Below, in pieces: positions 8,858-16,560 of a DNA stretch of 64,000 nt. The stretch lies in the NCBI GenBank assembly GCA_934502625.1, contig CAKSUQ010000007.1, forward strand, positions 27,338 through 91,337. The letters run 5' to 3'. Below the pieces are notes generated by a model that saw only the letters and a list, made by a program, of their open reading frames with translations, made no database searches and was not told where the DNA came from. This DNA is from an uncultured Gemmiger sp. (lineage in GTDB: Bacteria > Bacillota > Clostridia > Oscillospirales > Ruminococcaceae). Position 1 is the first letter of the stretch; each line of letters starts with the position of its first letter. Position numbers and translations under genes: made by a program.

Positions 8858-9012
8858 TCAAAAAGGCTTCCCCCTGGGGGGAAGCTGTCCGCGCAGCGGA
8901 CTGATGAGGGGCAGACTACCCGCCATATCCCGTTTATGGGCCATAGAGACAGCGCCGCCCCTCATCCGGAGCTTCGCGCCACCTTCCCCCTGGGGGGAAG
9001 GCTTTTTTATTC
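8858..9012. repeat. Composite palindromic repeat between convergent genes
   Basis: The element begins AAGGCTTCCCCC-TGG-GGGGAAGC, continues with a small GTCCGC-GCAG-CGGAC hairpin and TGATGAGGGGC, and closes with GCCCCTCATCC and an inverted CTTCCCCC-TGG-GGGGAAGG arm ending in a T run. It separates convergent genes, so it can terminate transcription in both directions. A related short hairpin is at 63520. I know this sequence type as a dispersed element of Faecalibacterium-like genomes; copy number cannot be judged from this window. Confidence 0.8.
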
Positions 9013-9462
9013 TTCCACTTCCTCCGCCTGCTCGGCGGGGACGCCGCGGTGCTCGACGGGGGTCGAGAAAACGATTTGGGTGCGGGTGCGGCCAAACTGC
9101 TGCAAATGGTTGATGAACTGGTCAAGCTCCTGCGTCGTGCCGAAGAGTACCTCGATCAGCATACTGTAATCGCCGGTGACGCAGTTGCACTCGACGACGT
9201 GGGGGCAGCGCTCAATATAGGGATAGAACTCCGGCTTGCGCTGGGGATCCATGTCCAGATTGATGAACGCCTTGACCCGGTAGCCCAGCTTGGGCGCGTC
9301 GATCTGCGCCTGATAGCCGGTGATCGTGCCGGAACCCTCCAGCCGCGCAATGCGGGCAGAGACAGCGGGACTGGACAAAAACACATGGTCGGCGATCTCC
9401 TTCAGCGGGGCGCGGGCATTGCCCTGCAAAATGTCGATGATCTTGCGGTCGATGTGATCCAT
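9007..9462 (-). CDS. Lrp/AsnC-family transcriptional regulator
   Basis: A 151-residue DNA-binding protein. The N-terminus (MDHIDRKIIDILQGNARAP) is a classic Lrp winged helix-turn-helix, with the recognition helix in SSPAVSARIARLEGSGTI. The C-terminal RAM ligand-binding domain contains VVECNCVTGDYSMLIEV and a terminal TRTQIVFS. Family members sense amino acids and regulate amino-acid metabolism or transport. The tail is acidic (EQAEEVEE). The gene's 3' end lies in the palindromic repeat. A promoter and a terminator-like hairpin lie upstream (9483-9569). The ATG follows a GAGG site on the minus strand. Confidence 0.95.
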   Translation of the reverse strand: MDHIDRKIIDILQGNARAPLKEIADHVFLSSPAVSARIARLEGSGTITGYQAQIDAPKLGYRVKAFINLDMDPQRKPEFYPYIERCPHVVECNCVTGDYSMLIEVLFGTTQELDQFINHLQQFGRTRTQIVFSTPVEHRGVPAEQAEEVEE

Positions 9463-9482
9463 GGTAACACCTCATTTTAGTC

Positions 9483-9528
9483 AAAAAGCTCCCGTTCGTG
9501 TGCGTCCTTGCACTTGAACGAGAGCTTT
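9483..9528 (-). promoter_or_regulatory. Long hairpin with T run in front of the Lrp gene
   Basis: Read on the minus strand, AAAGCTCTCGTTC pairs with GAACGGGAGCTTT, an inner GTGC/GCAC stem extends it, and TTTTT follows. It lies between a promoter candidate (9541-9569) and the Lrp start codon. It is either the terminator of the upstream peptidase operon or an attenuator in the Lrp leader. Confidence 0.65.
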
Positions 9529-9540
9529 ACTATGTGAAGA

Positions 9541-9569
9541 ATTTTACCACAGCCGGCGCAAAATGTAAA
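9541..9569 (-). promoter_or_regulatory. Promoter candidate of the Lrp gene
   Basis: On the minus strand TTTACA (9564-9569) and TAAAAT (9541-9546) are 17 bases apart. The start of transcription would fall directly before the hairpin at 9483-9528. Confidence 0.6.
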
Positions 9570-9600
9570 GTGTTTTGCAAAATAAATTGAATATTGCGTC

Positions 9601-10959
9601 TCACAGATCCGGGAAGACGTTCCGCGCACTGATGAGGGCGTTGTTATAATACATCTCAAAATGGCAGTGATTGCCCGTGGCAAAGCCCGTTGCGCCCACA
9701 TAGCCGATCAGCTGCCCCTTCGTCACGGTCTGCCCGGCCTGCACGACGAAGGACGACATATGCGCGTACAGCGTCTTGTACCCGTTGCCGTGGTCGATCT
9801 CGACGTAATAGCCCCAGCTGGCCGTGGGGTGGTTGTGCCACTGGGCGGCAATGACCGTGCCCGCGTCGGCGGCGTAGATCGGCGTGCCGTAGTGCGCGGT
9901 GATGTCCACACCGCGGTGCCCGCCCGGCAGGCTTGCCCACCGGCTGATGCCCGTGTAGTCCGGCACCGGCCAAATAAAACTGCCGCTGCCGAGCTTGCCG
10001 ATCATGCTGCTTTTGATCCGTGTGCCCCGGCGCACGATCTCCGGCGTGGCCGCCTGCACAAGCTGCACGTCGACGGCGCGGCGGCTGATGACCGCGCCGT
10101 CCACCGTGACGACCTCGCTCGTGACCTGCTCGGTGCCGTTCTGGCCGGTCTGCACGGTCTCGGTTTTGCCGAAATCAAGGCCGTCGTCCTCGACGGTCTG
10201 TGTTTCGAAGGGAATCTCCCGCGCTGAGGTCTCGTACCGAATGACCTCGACCTGCAAAAGCCCGTCCTCCTGCCGCAGCGCATCGGTCAGCGCGTTGTAG
10301 GGCGTTACGGCAGCGGTGGGGTAGACGCCATCCACCAGCCGCAGGTCATGGACGAAGGTTGTCCGCGCGCCGTTGGCCTGCCACGGCTCGCGCACGGCGT
10401 ACAGAAAGCGGCGCAGGTGGTCGCCCGCGTCCGTGATGTACCGTAGTGCGCCGTCGATGTAGACCGCCGTGCCCTCGGTGATTTCGCTGCCGGAGGCGCG
10501 CAGGATGGCGTCGGCCATCTCGCGCTCGGTCAGGAATGTGCCGCCGTCCGCCATGACGAGGGTGTACTCCGGCTGGACGTCCCAATCCGAAACCCCTTGC
10601 AGCCGCGCCTGCACGTCGCTGCGGGCGGCGGTAAAGACCTGCTCGCTGGCGACGCAGCCGACGGCCTGCCCGTTCACCTCGACCCGCAGCACGAACGGCC
10701 GCGCCAGCACTGCGCGGACATACACCGCCAGCGCCCCGGCGGCCAGCAGAGGCAGCAGCCAGCCAACAAGAAGCCGCGGATGGTGCAGTGCCTCCCGCAA
10801 GTCGCCCACCGCCCGCACGGCAGGGCGCAGCAGAACGACCGGCAGCCGCACCAGTGACCGGGCAAGCTCCCGCAGCCAGAACGCAGCCCCGCGCCACAGC
10901 CGCACGGCGGTGTATTCGATTTGAAAACCGATAGAATATAACAAATCACCAAAGGTCAA
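9601..10959 (-). CDS. Membrane-anchored M23 peptidase with G5 domain
   Basis: A probable cell-wall endopeptidase of 452 residues. One membrane segment at about 61-84 anchors an extracellular part: a middle region of unclear fold, a G5 domain (about 240-312) and a C-terminal M23 (LytM-type) zinc peptidase domain. The metal and catalytic residues are intact: His348 and Asp352 (HRGVD), His400 (YAHMS), and His431/His433 (NHCHFE). I chose the TTG at 10959 because GAGG stands 8 bases before it. The longer frame to an ATG at 11016 runs through a dispersed repeat with no ribosome-binding site. It is the last gene of the blaI-M56/M23-M23-M23 operon. Confidence 0.88.
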   Translation of the reverse strand: MTFGDLLYSIGFQIEYTAVRLWRGAAFWLRELARSLVRLPVVLLRPAVRAVGDLREALHHPRLLVGWLLPLLAAGALAVYVRAVLARPFVLRVEVNGQAVGCVASEQVFTAARSDVQARLQGVSDWDVQPEYTLVMADGGTFLTEREMADAILRASGSEITEGTAVYIDGALRYITDAGDHLRRFLYAVREPWQANGARTTFVHDLRLVDGVYPTAAVTPYNALTDALRQEDGLLQVEVIRYETSAREIPFETQTVEDDGLDFGKTETVQTGQNGTEQVTSEVVTVDGAVISRRAVDVQLVQAATPEIVRRGTRIKSSMIGKLGSGSFIWPVPDYTGISRWASLPGGHRGVDITAHYGTPIYAADAGTVIAAQWHNHPTASWGYYVEIDHGNGYKTLYAHMSSFVVQAGQTVTKGQLIGYVGATGFATGNHCHFEMYYNNALISARNVFPDL

Positions 10960-10990
10960 AACAATATCCTCGTTTTTGCTGCAAACGGAT

Positions 10991-11045
10991 GCCCGCCATA
11001 CATAGCATGGCGGCACGGCTGTAGGGGCGACATCCTCGACGCCCC
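10991..11045. repeat. Double palindrome, TAGGGGCG family
   Basis: Two adjacent hairpins: GCCCGCCAT/ATGGCGGC at about 10991-11014 and GGGGCG/CGCCCC at 11024-11045. The TAGGGGCG start matches the elements at 14870-14922 and 16561-16613. It sits in the gap between two M23 genes of one operon. Confidence 0.6.
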
Positions 11046-11046
11046 A

Positions 11047-12276
11047 TTACTGCGTCGGCACATATCCCAAGGGGTCAGCCCTCGCCCCATCCAGGCGCAA
11101 TTCCAAATGCAGGTGATACCCGCCGCCTGCGCCGTAGACATTGCCGGTGTTGCCCACGTACCCAATCACATCGCCCCGGCGCACGGTATCACCCTGCGCC
11201 ACGGTCAGGCGGCTCATGTGGGCATACAGGCTGTCATAGCGGTGGCCGTCGTCGGCTGTGCCGTGGCTGATCTGCACACAGTTGCCGTAGCTGTTCATCG
11301 TGCGTGCCGCGCTGACGACGCCGTCCGCAATGGCATAAATGGGCGTGCCGCCCGGCGCAGCAAAGTCTGTGCCCCGGTGGGGGATGCCCCAGGGGTCAGC
11401 CTCGCCAAATTGCGTTGTGATGCGTCCATAGCTGTCCAGCGGGCAGCGAAAATCCAAGCTCGTCAGCCGCAGGTCGGCGGTCGTGTAGCGCTGGCTCTGT
11501 GCCCGCACATAGGCGTCCAGAGCGGCGGTGGCATCCTCGTAGGCCTGTTTGGCGGCATCGGTCACAGCGGCCTGCGCCAGAGCGGCAGCCTGCTGCTGGG
11601 TCAGTGCATCGTTTGCGGCCAGCAGGGCGTTTTCCAGCTGTGCCTGTGTGGTTTGCAGGGCGGCTTGTTGGGCATCCAGCGCCGCTTTCGCGTTGGCAGC
11701 CTGCTGCGCGGAAAATTCTGCTACAGCGCGGGCATCGTTCAGGGCGGCGGTTTCGGCATCCAGCTCGGCCAGTACAGCGCTGTTTTTGGCGCTCATCTGC
11801 TGCAGCACGGCATCAAACGTCAAAAGCTGATACAGGCTTTTCGCCTGCGTCAGCATCCAGACTGCCCCGCCGCCGTCCAACCGCTGCATGGCGCGCAGCT
11901 GCTCCTTGCAAAGGGCAAGCCGGGCGTCGTACTCGGCCTGCTTGGTGTCCAGCGCCGCCCGCGCGGCTTCGGCTGCGGTCTGGCGGGTATCCAGCTCGGT
12001 CTGGGCGGCCTGCATGGCGGCGGTAACGTCGGCGATTTGTCCGGCCAGCCTTGCCGCCTGCACGGTCAGGGCGGCAACCTCGCCTTCGGTCTGTGCCAGC
12101 TCGTTTTGCAGGGTGTTCAGCGTGTTCTGCGCATTTTCGTAGGCCTGACGTGTCTCGACTTGATTTTGCGTTAATTCGCTTCTTTGGTCATCCGCGCAAG
12201 CGGCTGTCCCCGAAAAAAGGGTACAAAAAAACAGCCCCGCCGCCAAAACAGCGGCGGGGAAGTGCCTGTATTTCAT
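11047..12276 (-). CDS. Secreted M23 peptidase with N-terminal coiled coil (EnvC-like)
   Basis: A 409-residue exported protein. A signal peptide (MKYRHFPAAVLAAG... with cleavage near ACA-DD at 28-29) is followed by a long Gln/Ala-rich coiled coil (about 30-260). A C-terminal M23 domain has His300 and Asp304 (HRGTD), His353 (YAHMS), and His388/His390 (YHLHLEL), all intact. This is the layout of EnvC and of PcsB-like wall hydrolases or their regulators. The start lies 5 bases after the M56/M23 gene stop, so translation is coupled. A role in opening peptidoglycan cross-links is inferred from family. Confidence 0.9.
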   Translation of the reverse strand: MKYRHFPAAVLAAGLFFCTLFSGTAACADDQRSELTQNQVETRQAYENAQNTLNTLQNELAQTEGEVAALTVQAARLAGQIADVTAAMQAAQTELDTRQTAAEAARAALDTKQAEYDARLALCKEQLRAMQRLDGGGAVWMLTQAKSLYQLLTFDAVLQQMSAKNSAVLAELDAETAALNDARAVAEFSAQQAANAKAALDAQQAALQTTQAQLENALLAANDALTQQQAAALAQAAVTDAAKQAYEDATAALDAYVRAQSQRYTTADLRLTSLDFRCPLDSYGRITTQFGEADPWGIPHRGTDFAAPGGTPIYAIADGVVSAARTMNSYGNCVQISHGTADDGHRYDSLYAHMSRLTVAQGDTVRRGDVIGYVGNTGNVYGAGGGYHLHLELRLDGARADPLGYVPTQ

Positions 12277-12280
12277 GGTG

Positions 12281-14389
12281 TTACTCCGTCAACAGTGCCG
12301 TGCCGGTCAAATCGACGGGCGCGCCGTTCAGCCGCAGCTCAAAGTGCAGGTGTGGCCCCGTGGCGCTGCCGGTACTGCCCACCGTGCCGATGGCCTGTCC
12401 CATCGTGACGGTGTCACCCGCGCTCACCAGCAGCTCGCGCATATGGCGGTACTCACTTTCCAGCCCGTCGCCGTGGTCGAGGACGATGTACCAGCCCTTG
12501 TCGGCGTCGTAGTCGGCGGCAATCACGATGCCGTCGTACAGGGCGCTGACCTGCGCGCCCGCGTCGGCGGCAATGTCCACGCCGGGATGGTCGGCGCTGT
12601 AGCCGGTGCTGATGCCGGTGGCGTTCAGGACGAGGGTGCTGGCGGGCGGGTACTCCCGCAGGGCGGCGCTCATCGCAGCGGCAGCGCGGTCGATGGCGGC
12701 GTTGGCCTCGGCGTCAGCCTGCGCCGTCTCGCTTTGCAGCAAGGCAAGCTGGTTGTCGATGGCGTCCAGCTGCGCTTGTAACAGCGCGCGGGTGTCGTCG
12801 TCCATGTTGAACATCATCCGCGCTTCCAGCTCGTCGCGCTGGCTTTGCAGGTCGTCGAGGACGGCCGTGTCGTCCATCGGGACGGAATCGGCGGCAGCGG
12901 CCTTGACAGCTGCATCGAGTATCTCGTCGGCCTTTTCCTGCGTCAGCTCGGCGGCGTCCCCGTCGTGGTAGGCGGTGAAATAGCGCGGTGGGACGAGTTG
13001 GCCGTTCAGCTGAATTTCAAAGTGGCACTGGTTGCCGGTGGTGTTGCCCGTCGCGCCGACATAGCCGATCAACTGCCCGGCGACGACCCGCTGCCCCGGC
13101 TGGACGATGCTGGATTTCATGTGGGCGTACAGCGTGACCCAACGCAGACCGTCCGCGTCGGTGCCGTGGTCGATCTCGACAAAATTGCCCCAGCTGTAAT
13201 GCTCCTGCGCGGCCAGCACAACACCGTCCGCGGCGGCGTAAATCTCGGTGCCCTCGGCAGCGCACAGGTCGTCGCCCCGGTGGCTGACATATGCGGATGC
13301 GTCCTCGGTCATGAAGCGGGAAATGTATTTGTAGTCCACCGGGCAGACAAAGCGCGGGCTGCTCGCGGCGTCGCGCAGCGTCGGCAGTGCGGCGGCGGGC
13401 ACGGCCGCGGGGGTCTCGGTTGGGGCGGGTGTTGCCTCGGCGGTTTCGGCGGTGGCCGGGGTCGAGGGCGCATCCTCCACGCGCGGGCGCACCATGCAGG
13501 CCGTCATGGCGGTGGCTACCAGCGCGGCGCAGAGTACCAGCGCCCCCGCGCCAAGGCGGCGGTAGTGCAGCAGATGCACGATGCGCGTCTTCACGCTGCC
13601 CTGCCCGAAGGCCAGACTGCCCGGCACGCCGCGCCCCTGCATCGCAAAATGCAGCAGGCTCTCGCAGTAGGCGTTGCGCTCCGGCAGGGGACGCCCACGC
13701 ACGGCAACCTCGTCGCAGGCGGCCTCCATGTCGCGCTCAAACTCGCGGAAGGCCAGCCACGCCAGCGGGTCGAACCAGTGCAGGCAGGCGACGGCGTAAA
13801 ACAGCGGCTTCATCAGCGGGTCGCGGCGGTGGATGTGGGTCTGCTCGTGGAGAAGAACGGCCTGCCGCGCCGTGCCCTGCAAGTTGTCGGGCAGGTAGAT
13901 GCGCGGGCGCAGGATGCCCAGCGTGAACGGCGCGGTCACACACGCGCCGCCGTAACAGCCATCCGGCGTTTTGCAGGCCAGCGCCACACTGCGCTTCAGC
14001 CGCAGATACCCGACGATGCCGCGCACCGCCAGCACGGCCACGCCAACCGCCCAGACGGCGGCCAGTGCGTGCCATACGGTTAGCCGGGCGTACCACGGCA
14101 GCGGCGCGGCGGCAATCGGCGCGGCGGGCGCAGGGGAGAGCAGCGGCAGCTCGCCCAGCTCCTGCACGGTGTCGGCGGCGGTGGCGAGCTGTTCATTCTG
14201 CGGGCGGGGCAGCCGCAGCGGGATGCCCCATGGCAGCATGAACCGCAGTCCCACGGCCAGCCACAGCCAGCACAAAAACCGGCTGGGCGCATGGGCGCGG
14301 CGCAGCAGCTTGCAGACGCACCATGCGGCCAGCGTGGCCGCCGCGCCGCGTGCGCTGAGCAGCAAAAAGGCGAGTACGATACTGCGCAT
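12281..14389 (-). CDS. BlaR1-type M56 peptidase fused to two M23 domains
   Basis: A 702-residue membrane protein. Residues 1-300 form the M56 peptidase unit of BlaR1/MecR1, with membrane segments near 1-28, 38-58, 103-128 and 280-299, the zinc motif HEQTH at 181-185 and the acidic ACDE motif near 224-227. BlaR1 carries a penicillin-binding sensor outside the last segment. Here there are instead an Ala/Thr/Pro linker, an M23 domain (about 345-470), a coiled coil (about 485-575) and a second M23 domain (about 580-690). In the first M23 the catalytic His of HxH is Gln (NQCHF, Gln454), though His370, Asp374, His423 and His456 remain. The second is intact (His601, Asp605, His649, His680, His682). 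It starts 2 bases after blaI ends. Confidence 0.92.
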   Translation of the reverse strand: MRSIVLAFLLLSARGAAATLAAWCVCKLLRRAHAPSRFLCWLWLAVGLRFMLPWGIPLRLPRPQNEQLATAADTVQELGELPLLSPAPAAPIAAAPLPWYARLTVWHALAAVWAVGVAVLAVRGIVGYLRLKRSVALACKTPDGCYGGACVTAPFTLGILRPRIYLPDNLQGTARQAVLLHEQTHIHRRDPLMKPLFYAVACLHWFDPLAWLAFREFERDMEAACDEVAVRGRPLPERNAYCESLLHFAMQGRGVPGSLAFGQGSVKTRIVHLLHYRRLGAGALVLCAALVATAMTACMVRPRVEDAPSTPATAETAEATPAPTETPAAVPAAALPTLRDAASSPRFVCPVDYKYISRFMTEDASAYVSHRGDDLCAAEGTEIYAAADGVVLAAQEHYSWGNFVEIDHGTDADGLRWVTLYAHMKSSIVQPGQRVVAGQLIGYVGATGNTTGNQCHFEIQLNGQLVPPRYFTAYHDGDAAELTQEKADEILDAAVKAAAADSVPMDDTAVLDDLQSQRDELEARMMFNMDDDTRALLQAQLDAIDNQLALLQSETAQADAEANAAIDRAAAAMSAALREYPPASTLVLNATGISTGYSADHPGVDIAADAGAQVSALYDGIVIAADYDADKGWYIVLDHGDGLESEYRHMRELLVSAGDTVTMGQAIGTVGSTGSATGPHLHFELRLNGAPVDLTGTALLTE

Positions 14390-14391
14390 AA

Positions 14392-14769
14392 CTATTCCTC
14401 CTCACGGTGGGCGGCGTCGAGCAGCGTGCGGATCTCGGCGGCCTCGGCGTCGCTGATGGGCTTCGAGTTCAAAAACGCTGCCACGAAGCGCGGCAGGCTG
14501 CCGCCGAAGGTTTTGTCCACCACGGCGGCGCTCTCGGCCTGCTGGACGTCTTCCTTTTTAATAAGGCTCGTCACGTGGCCGTCGGCATTTTTCAGGATGC
14601 CGCGCTCGCAGAGCTTTTTCAGCACGGTGTAGGTCGTGCTTTTCTTCCAGCCCAGCGCGTCGGCGGCCAGCGCCACCAGCTGCCCGCTGGGCAGCGGTTC
14701 ATTGTCCCACACAAGGCAGGCAAAGCGATATTCGCCATCGGCAAGGCGGGGCGGTTCATGGTTTGACAT
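14392..14769 (-). CDS. BlaI/MecI/CopY-family repressor
   Basis: A 125-residue winged-helix repressor. The diagnostic recognition helix reads WKKSTTYTVLKKLCERG, and a C-terminal dimerisation helix follows. In the BlaR1-BlaI paradigm the partner M56 peptidase triggers cleavage of the repressor and so derepression of the operon. The gene immediately precedes the M56/M23 gene (2-base gap). An AGAAGGAG site precedes the ATG. Dyad sites overlap its promoter at 14790-14831, consistent with autoregulation. Confidence 0.93.
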   Translation of the reverse strand: MSNHEPPRLADGEYRFACLVWDNEPLPSGQLVALAADALGWKKSTTYTVLKKLCERGILKNADGHVTSLIKKEDVQQAESAAVVDKTFGGSLPRFVAAFLNSKPISDAEAAEIRTLLDAAHREEE

Positions 14770-14789
14770 AGGGCGTTCTCCTTCTGGTT

Positions 14790-14831
14790 TATTGCAATAG
14801 ACCTCTTCCTACCTGTAGTCTATCACAGTAG
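14790..14831. promoter_or_regulatory. Operator-like dyads of the BlaI operon
   Basis: Three related palindromes occur: TATTGCAATA (14790-14799), CTACCTGTAG (14809-14818) and CTATCACAGTAG (14820-14831). The second and third cover the -10 box of the blaI promoter; the first lies between the promoter and the start codon. Spacing and position fit BlaI repression, but the motif is read by eye. Confidence 0.6.
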
Positions 14832-14845
14832 ACCAAAAATGTCAA
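14817..14845 (-). promoter_or_regulatory. Promoter of the blaI-M56/M23-M23-M23 operon
   Basis: On the minus strand TTGACA (14840-14845) is followed after 17 bases by TAGACT (14817-14822). No other convincing promoter lies within the four-gene run to 9601. Confidence 0.75.
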
Positions 14846-14869
14846 CAAAAACCCGCCGCATTTTCCCGG

Positions 14870-14922
14870 TGGGGTAAGGGCGCCCCGCCCTACACGTAGG
14901 GGCGGATTCCATATCCGCCCGG
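14870..14922. repeat. Palindromic repeat, TAGGGGCGGAT family
   Basis: CCGCCCTAC-AC-GTAGGGGCGG is followed by a second, overlapping hairpin GGGCGGAT-TCCAT-ATCCGCCC. The core GGCGGATTCCATATCCGCC is nearly repeated at 46382-46407. Confidence 0.65.
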
Positions 14923-14952
14923 AAACATAGCGGAAGCTGCATTTATAAAATG

Positions 14953-14984
14953 AAAAGTCCCCGTGAAAACTCACGAGGACTTGT
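14953..14984 (-). terminator. Rho-independent terminator of tRNA-Ser
   Basis: On the minus strand AAGTCCTCGTGA pairs with TCACGGGGACTT (one mismatch) around TTTT, followed by TTCATTTTAT. Confidence 0.8.
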
Positions 14985-14987
14985 TCA

Positions 14988-15079
14988 TGGCGGAAAGAAA
15001 GGGATTCGAACCCTTGAGGGCTTTAGGGGCCCTACACGATTTCCAGTCGTGCGCCTTAGACCAGCTCAGCCATCTTTCC
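14988..15079 (-). tRNA. tRNA-Ser (anticodon GGA)
   Basis: A class II tRNA of 92 bases with encoded CCA. The acceptor GGAAAGA pairs with TCTTTCC. The anticodon stem CACGA/TCGTG encloses CTGGAAA, giving GGA. A long variable arm (AGGGCCCC...CCCT) identifies serine, and the T arm carries GGTTCGAATCC. Confidence 0.95.
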
Positions 15080-15115
15080 ACATATTCAGTTGCGCAGCGC
15101 CTGACTGCATGAGCT

Positions 15116-15144
15116 ATTATAGCAATACCAACTTCAAATGTCAA
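15116..15144 (-). promoter_or_regulatory. Sigma-A promoter of tRNA-Ser
   Basis: On the minus strand a perfect TTGACA (15139-15144) and a perfect TATAAT (15116-15121) are 17 bases apart. Confidence 0.9.
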
Positions 15145-15238
15145 GCCTTATTCTGCATTTTTTTGCAAAAAAATCTGCGATGGGCAAGGTGTATGCAAAA
15201 CGTGCGTGCAAACTGCATATTTTGCACGTTTTATCCTC

Positions 15239-15267
15239 TTGCAAACGGCGGCGCAAGGTGCTAAAAC
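15239..15267 (+). promoter_or_regulatory. Possible promoter of the antiporter gene
   Basis: TTGCAA (15239-15244) and TAAAAC (15262-15267) are 17 bases apart, 46 bases before the antiporter start codon. A 9-bp inverted repeat, AAAACGTGC/GCACGTTTT (15197-15205 and 15224-15232), lies just upstream. The boxes are imperfect. Confidence 0.4.
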
Positions 15268-15313
15268 TATAGAGATGTGAAACATCTAACAAGAGGTAAG
15301 GAGAGGATATTTC

Positions 15314-16510
15314 ATGTATTCCGTGTTCCGTGATCTGGCGATCATCATTTTGAGCGCAAAGTTCTTTGCGCTGGTCGCCCGCAAATGCAAGGCCCCGCAG
15401 GTCGTGGGCGAAATCATTGCCGGCCTGCTCATCGGACCGTGCCTGTTGAACCTGGTGCAGACCAGCGATGCCATCTCGATTTTTGCGGAAATCGGCGTGG
15501 TGCTGCTGATGTTCTCCACCGGCCTTGGCACGAACCTGAAGGAGCTGATGCGCGCAGGCCCCATTGCGACGCTGATCGCCTGCGTCGGCGTCTTTGTGCC
15601 GCTGGTAGGCGGCACGCTGCTGTACGGCGCATTCTACGGCTTTGCGGCGGTGGGCAGCCCGGAGTTCTACCGCGCACTGTTCATCGGCACCATCATGACG
15701 GCGACGAGTGTCTCCATCACGGTGGCGACGCTGCAGGAGCTGGGCCACTTAAAGAGCTTCCTTGGTACGACCATCGTCAGTGCGGCAGTCATTGATGACG
15801 TCATCGGCATCATCGTGCTGACCTGCGTGCTGGGTGCCAGCTCGGGTGAGGGCACCGGCATCGGCGGCGTGCTCATCCAGACCGTGCTGTTCTTCCTCGT
15901 CGCCATCGGCGTCGGCGTCGTCATCCACTTTGCCATGAAATGGCTTGACAAGCGCAACCCCCACACCCAGCGCATCACCATCGTCAGCATTGCGTTCTGC
16001 TTTGCCATGGCCTACATTGCCGAGCAGTACTTCGGCATTGCCGACATCACCGGCGCGTACATTGCGGGCATCGTGCTCTGTGCGATGGACGACGCCCCCT
16101 ACGTGGAGCGCCGCGTTGACATCAGCAACTACGTCATCTTTGCGCCGGTGTTCTTCGCCTCCATCGGCTTAAAGACCGACATCAGCGGCCTGACGCCGGA
16201 AATTTTGCTGTTCTGCATCTGCTTCGTCATTGTTGCGCTGCTGACCAAGATCATCGGCTGCGGTCTGGCCGCGAAAATCTGCCGCTTCAACTGGGGCGAT
16301 TCCCTCAAGGTCGGCGTCGGCATGATGACCCGCGGCGAGGTCGCGCTGATCGTTGCCCAGAAGGGTCTGGACGTCGGCGTTGTGGACCCCGTGTATTTCA
16401 CGGCGGTCATCCTGCTCATCGTTGTCTCGTCCGTTGCGACGCCGCTGGTGCTGAAGGCCCTGTTCACGAAAATGCCGCCCGTGCCGCACCCGAGCCAGGT
16501 ACAGGCGTAA
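15314..16510 (+). CDS. Cation:proton antiporter, CPA2 (KefB/NapA-like) type
   Basis: An integral membrane protein of 398 residues with about 12 hydrophobic segments, matching the Na+/H+ exchanger fold of the CPA2 family. Recognisable segments are PQVVGEIIAGLLIGP near residue 27, IGVVLLMFSTGLG near 60, ITGAYIAGIVL near 243, and GVGMMTRGEVALIVA near 335. No C-terminal TrkA nucleotide-binding domain is present, so it is a stand-alone exchanger rather than a full Kef channel. The likely role is K+ or Na+ export in exchange for protons. AAGGAGAGG precedes the ATG. A terminator follows at 16518. Confidence 0.93.
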   Translation: MYSVFRDLAIIILSAKFFALVARKCKAPQVVGEIIAGLLIGPCLLNLVQTSDAISIFAEIGVVLLMFSTGLGTNLKELMRAGPIATLIACVGVFVPLVGGTLLYGAFYGFAAVGSPEFYRALFIGTIMTATSVSITVATLQELGHLKSFLGTTIVSAAVIDDVIGIIVLTCVLGASSGEGTGIGGVLIQTVLFFLVAIGVGVVIHFAMKWLDKRNPHTQRITIVSIAFCFAMAYIAEQYFGIADITGAYIAGIVLCAMDDAPYVERRVDISNYVIFAPVFFASIGLKTDISGLTPEILLFCICFVIVALLTKIIGCGLAAKICRFNWGDSLKVGVGMMTRGEVALIVAQKGLDVGVVDPVYFTAVILLIVVSSVATPLVLKALFTKMPPVPHPSQVQA

Positions 16511-16517
16511 AACAAAT

Positions 16518-16556
16518 AAAACCGGCAGACGTCTTGAAAACGCCTGTCGGTTTTTG
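16518..16556 (+). terminator. Rho-independent terminator of the antiporter gene
   Basis: AAAACCGGCAG near 16519 pairs with CTGTCGGTTTT around 16543-16554, and the stem ends in a T run. Confidence 0.8.
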
Positions 16557-16560
16557 TTTG

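Noticed and set aside
12845..14083. A plus-strand open frame of 412 codons within the M56/M23 gene
   Set aside because: It is antisense to a gene with clear catalytic motifs and has the low-complexity His/Gly/Arg composition of a shadow frame.
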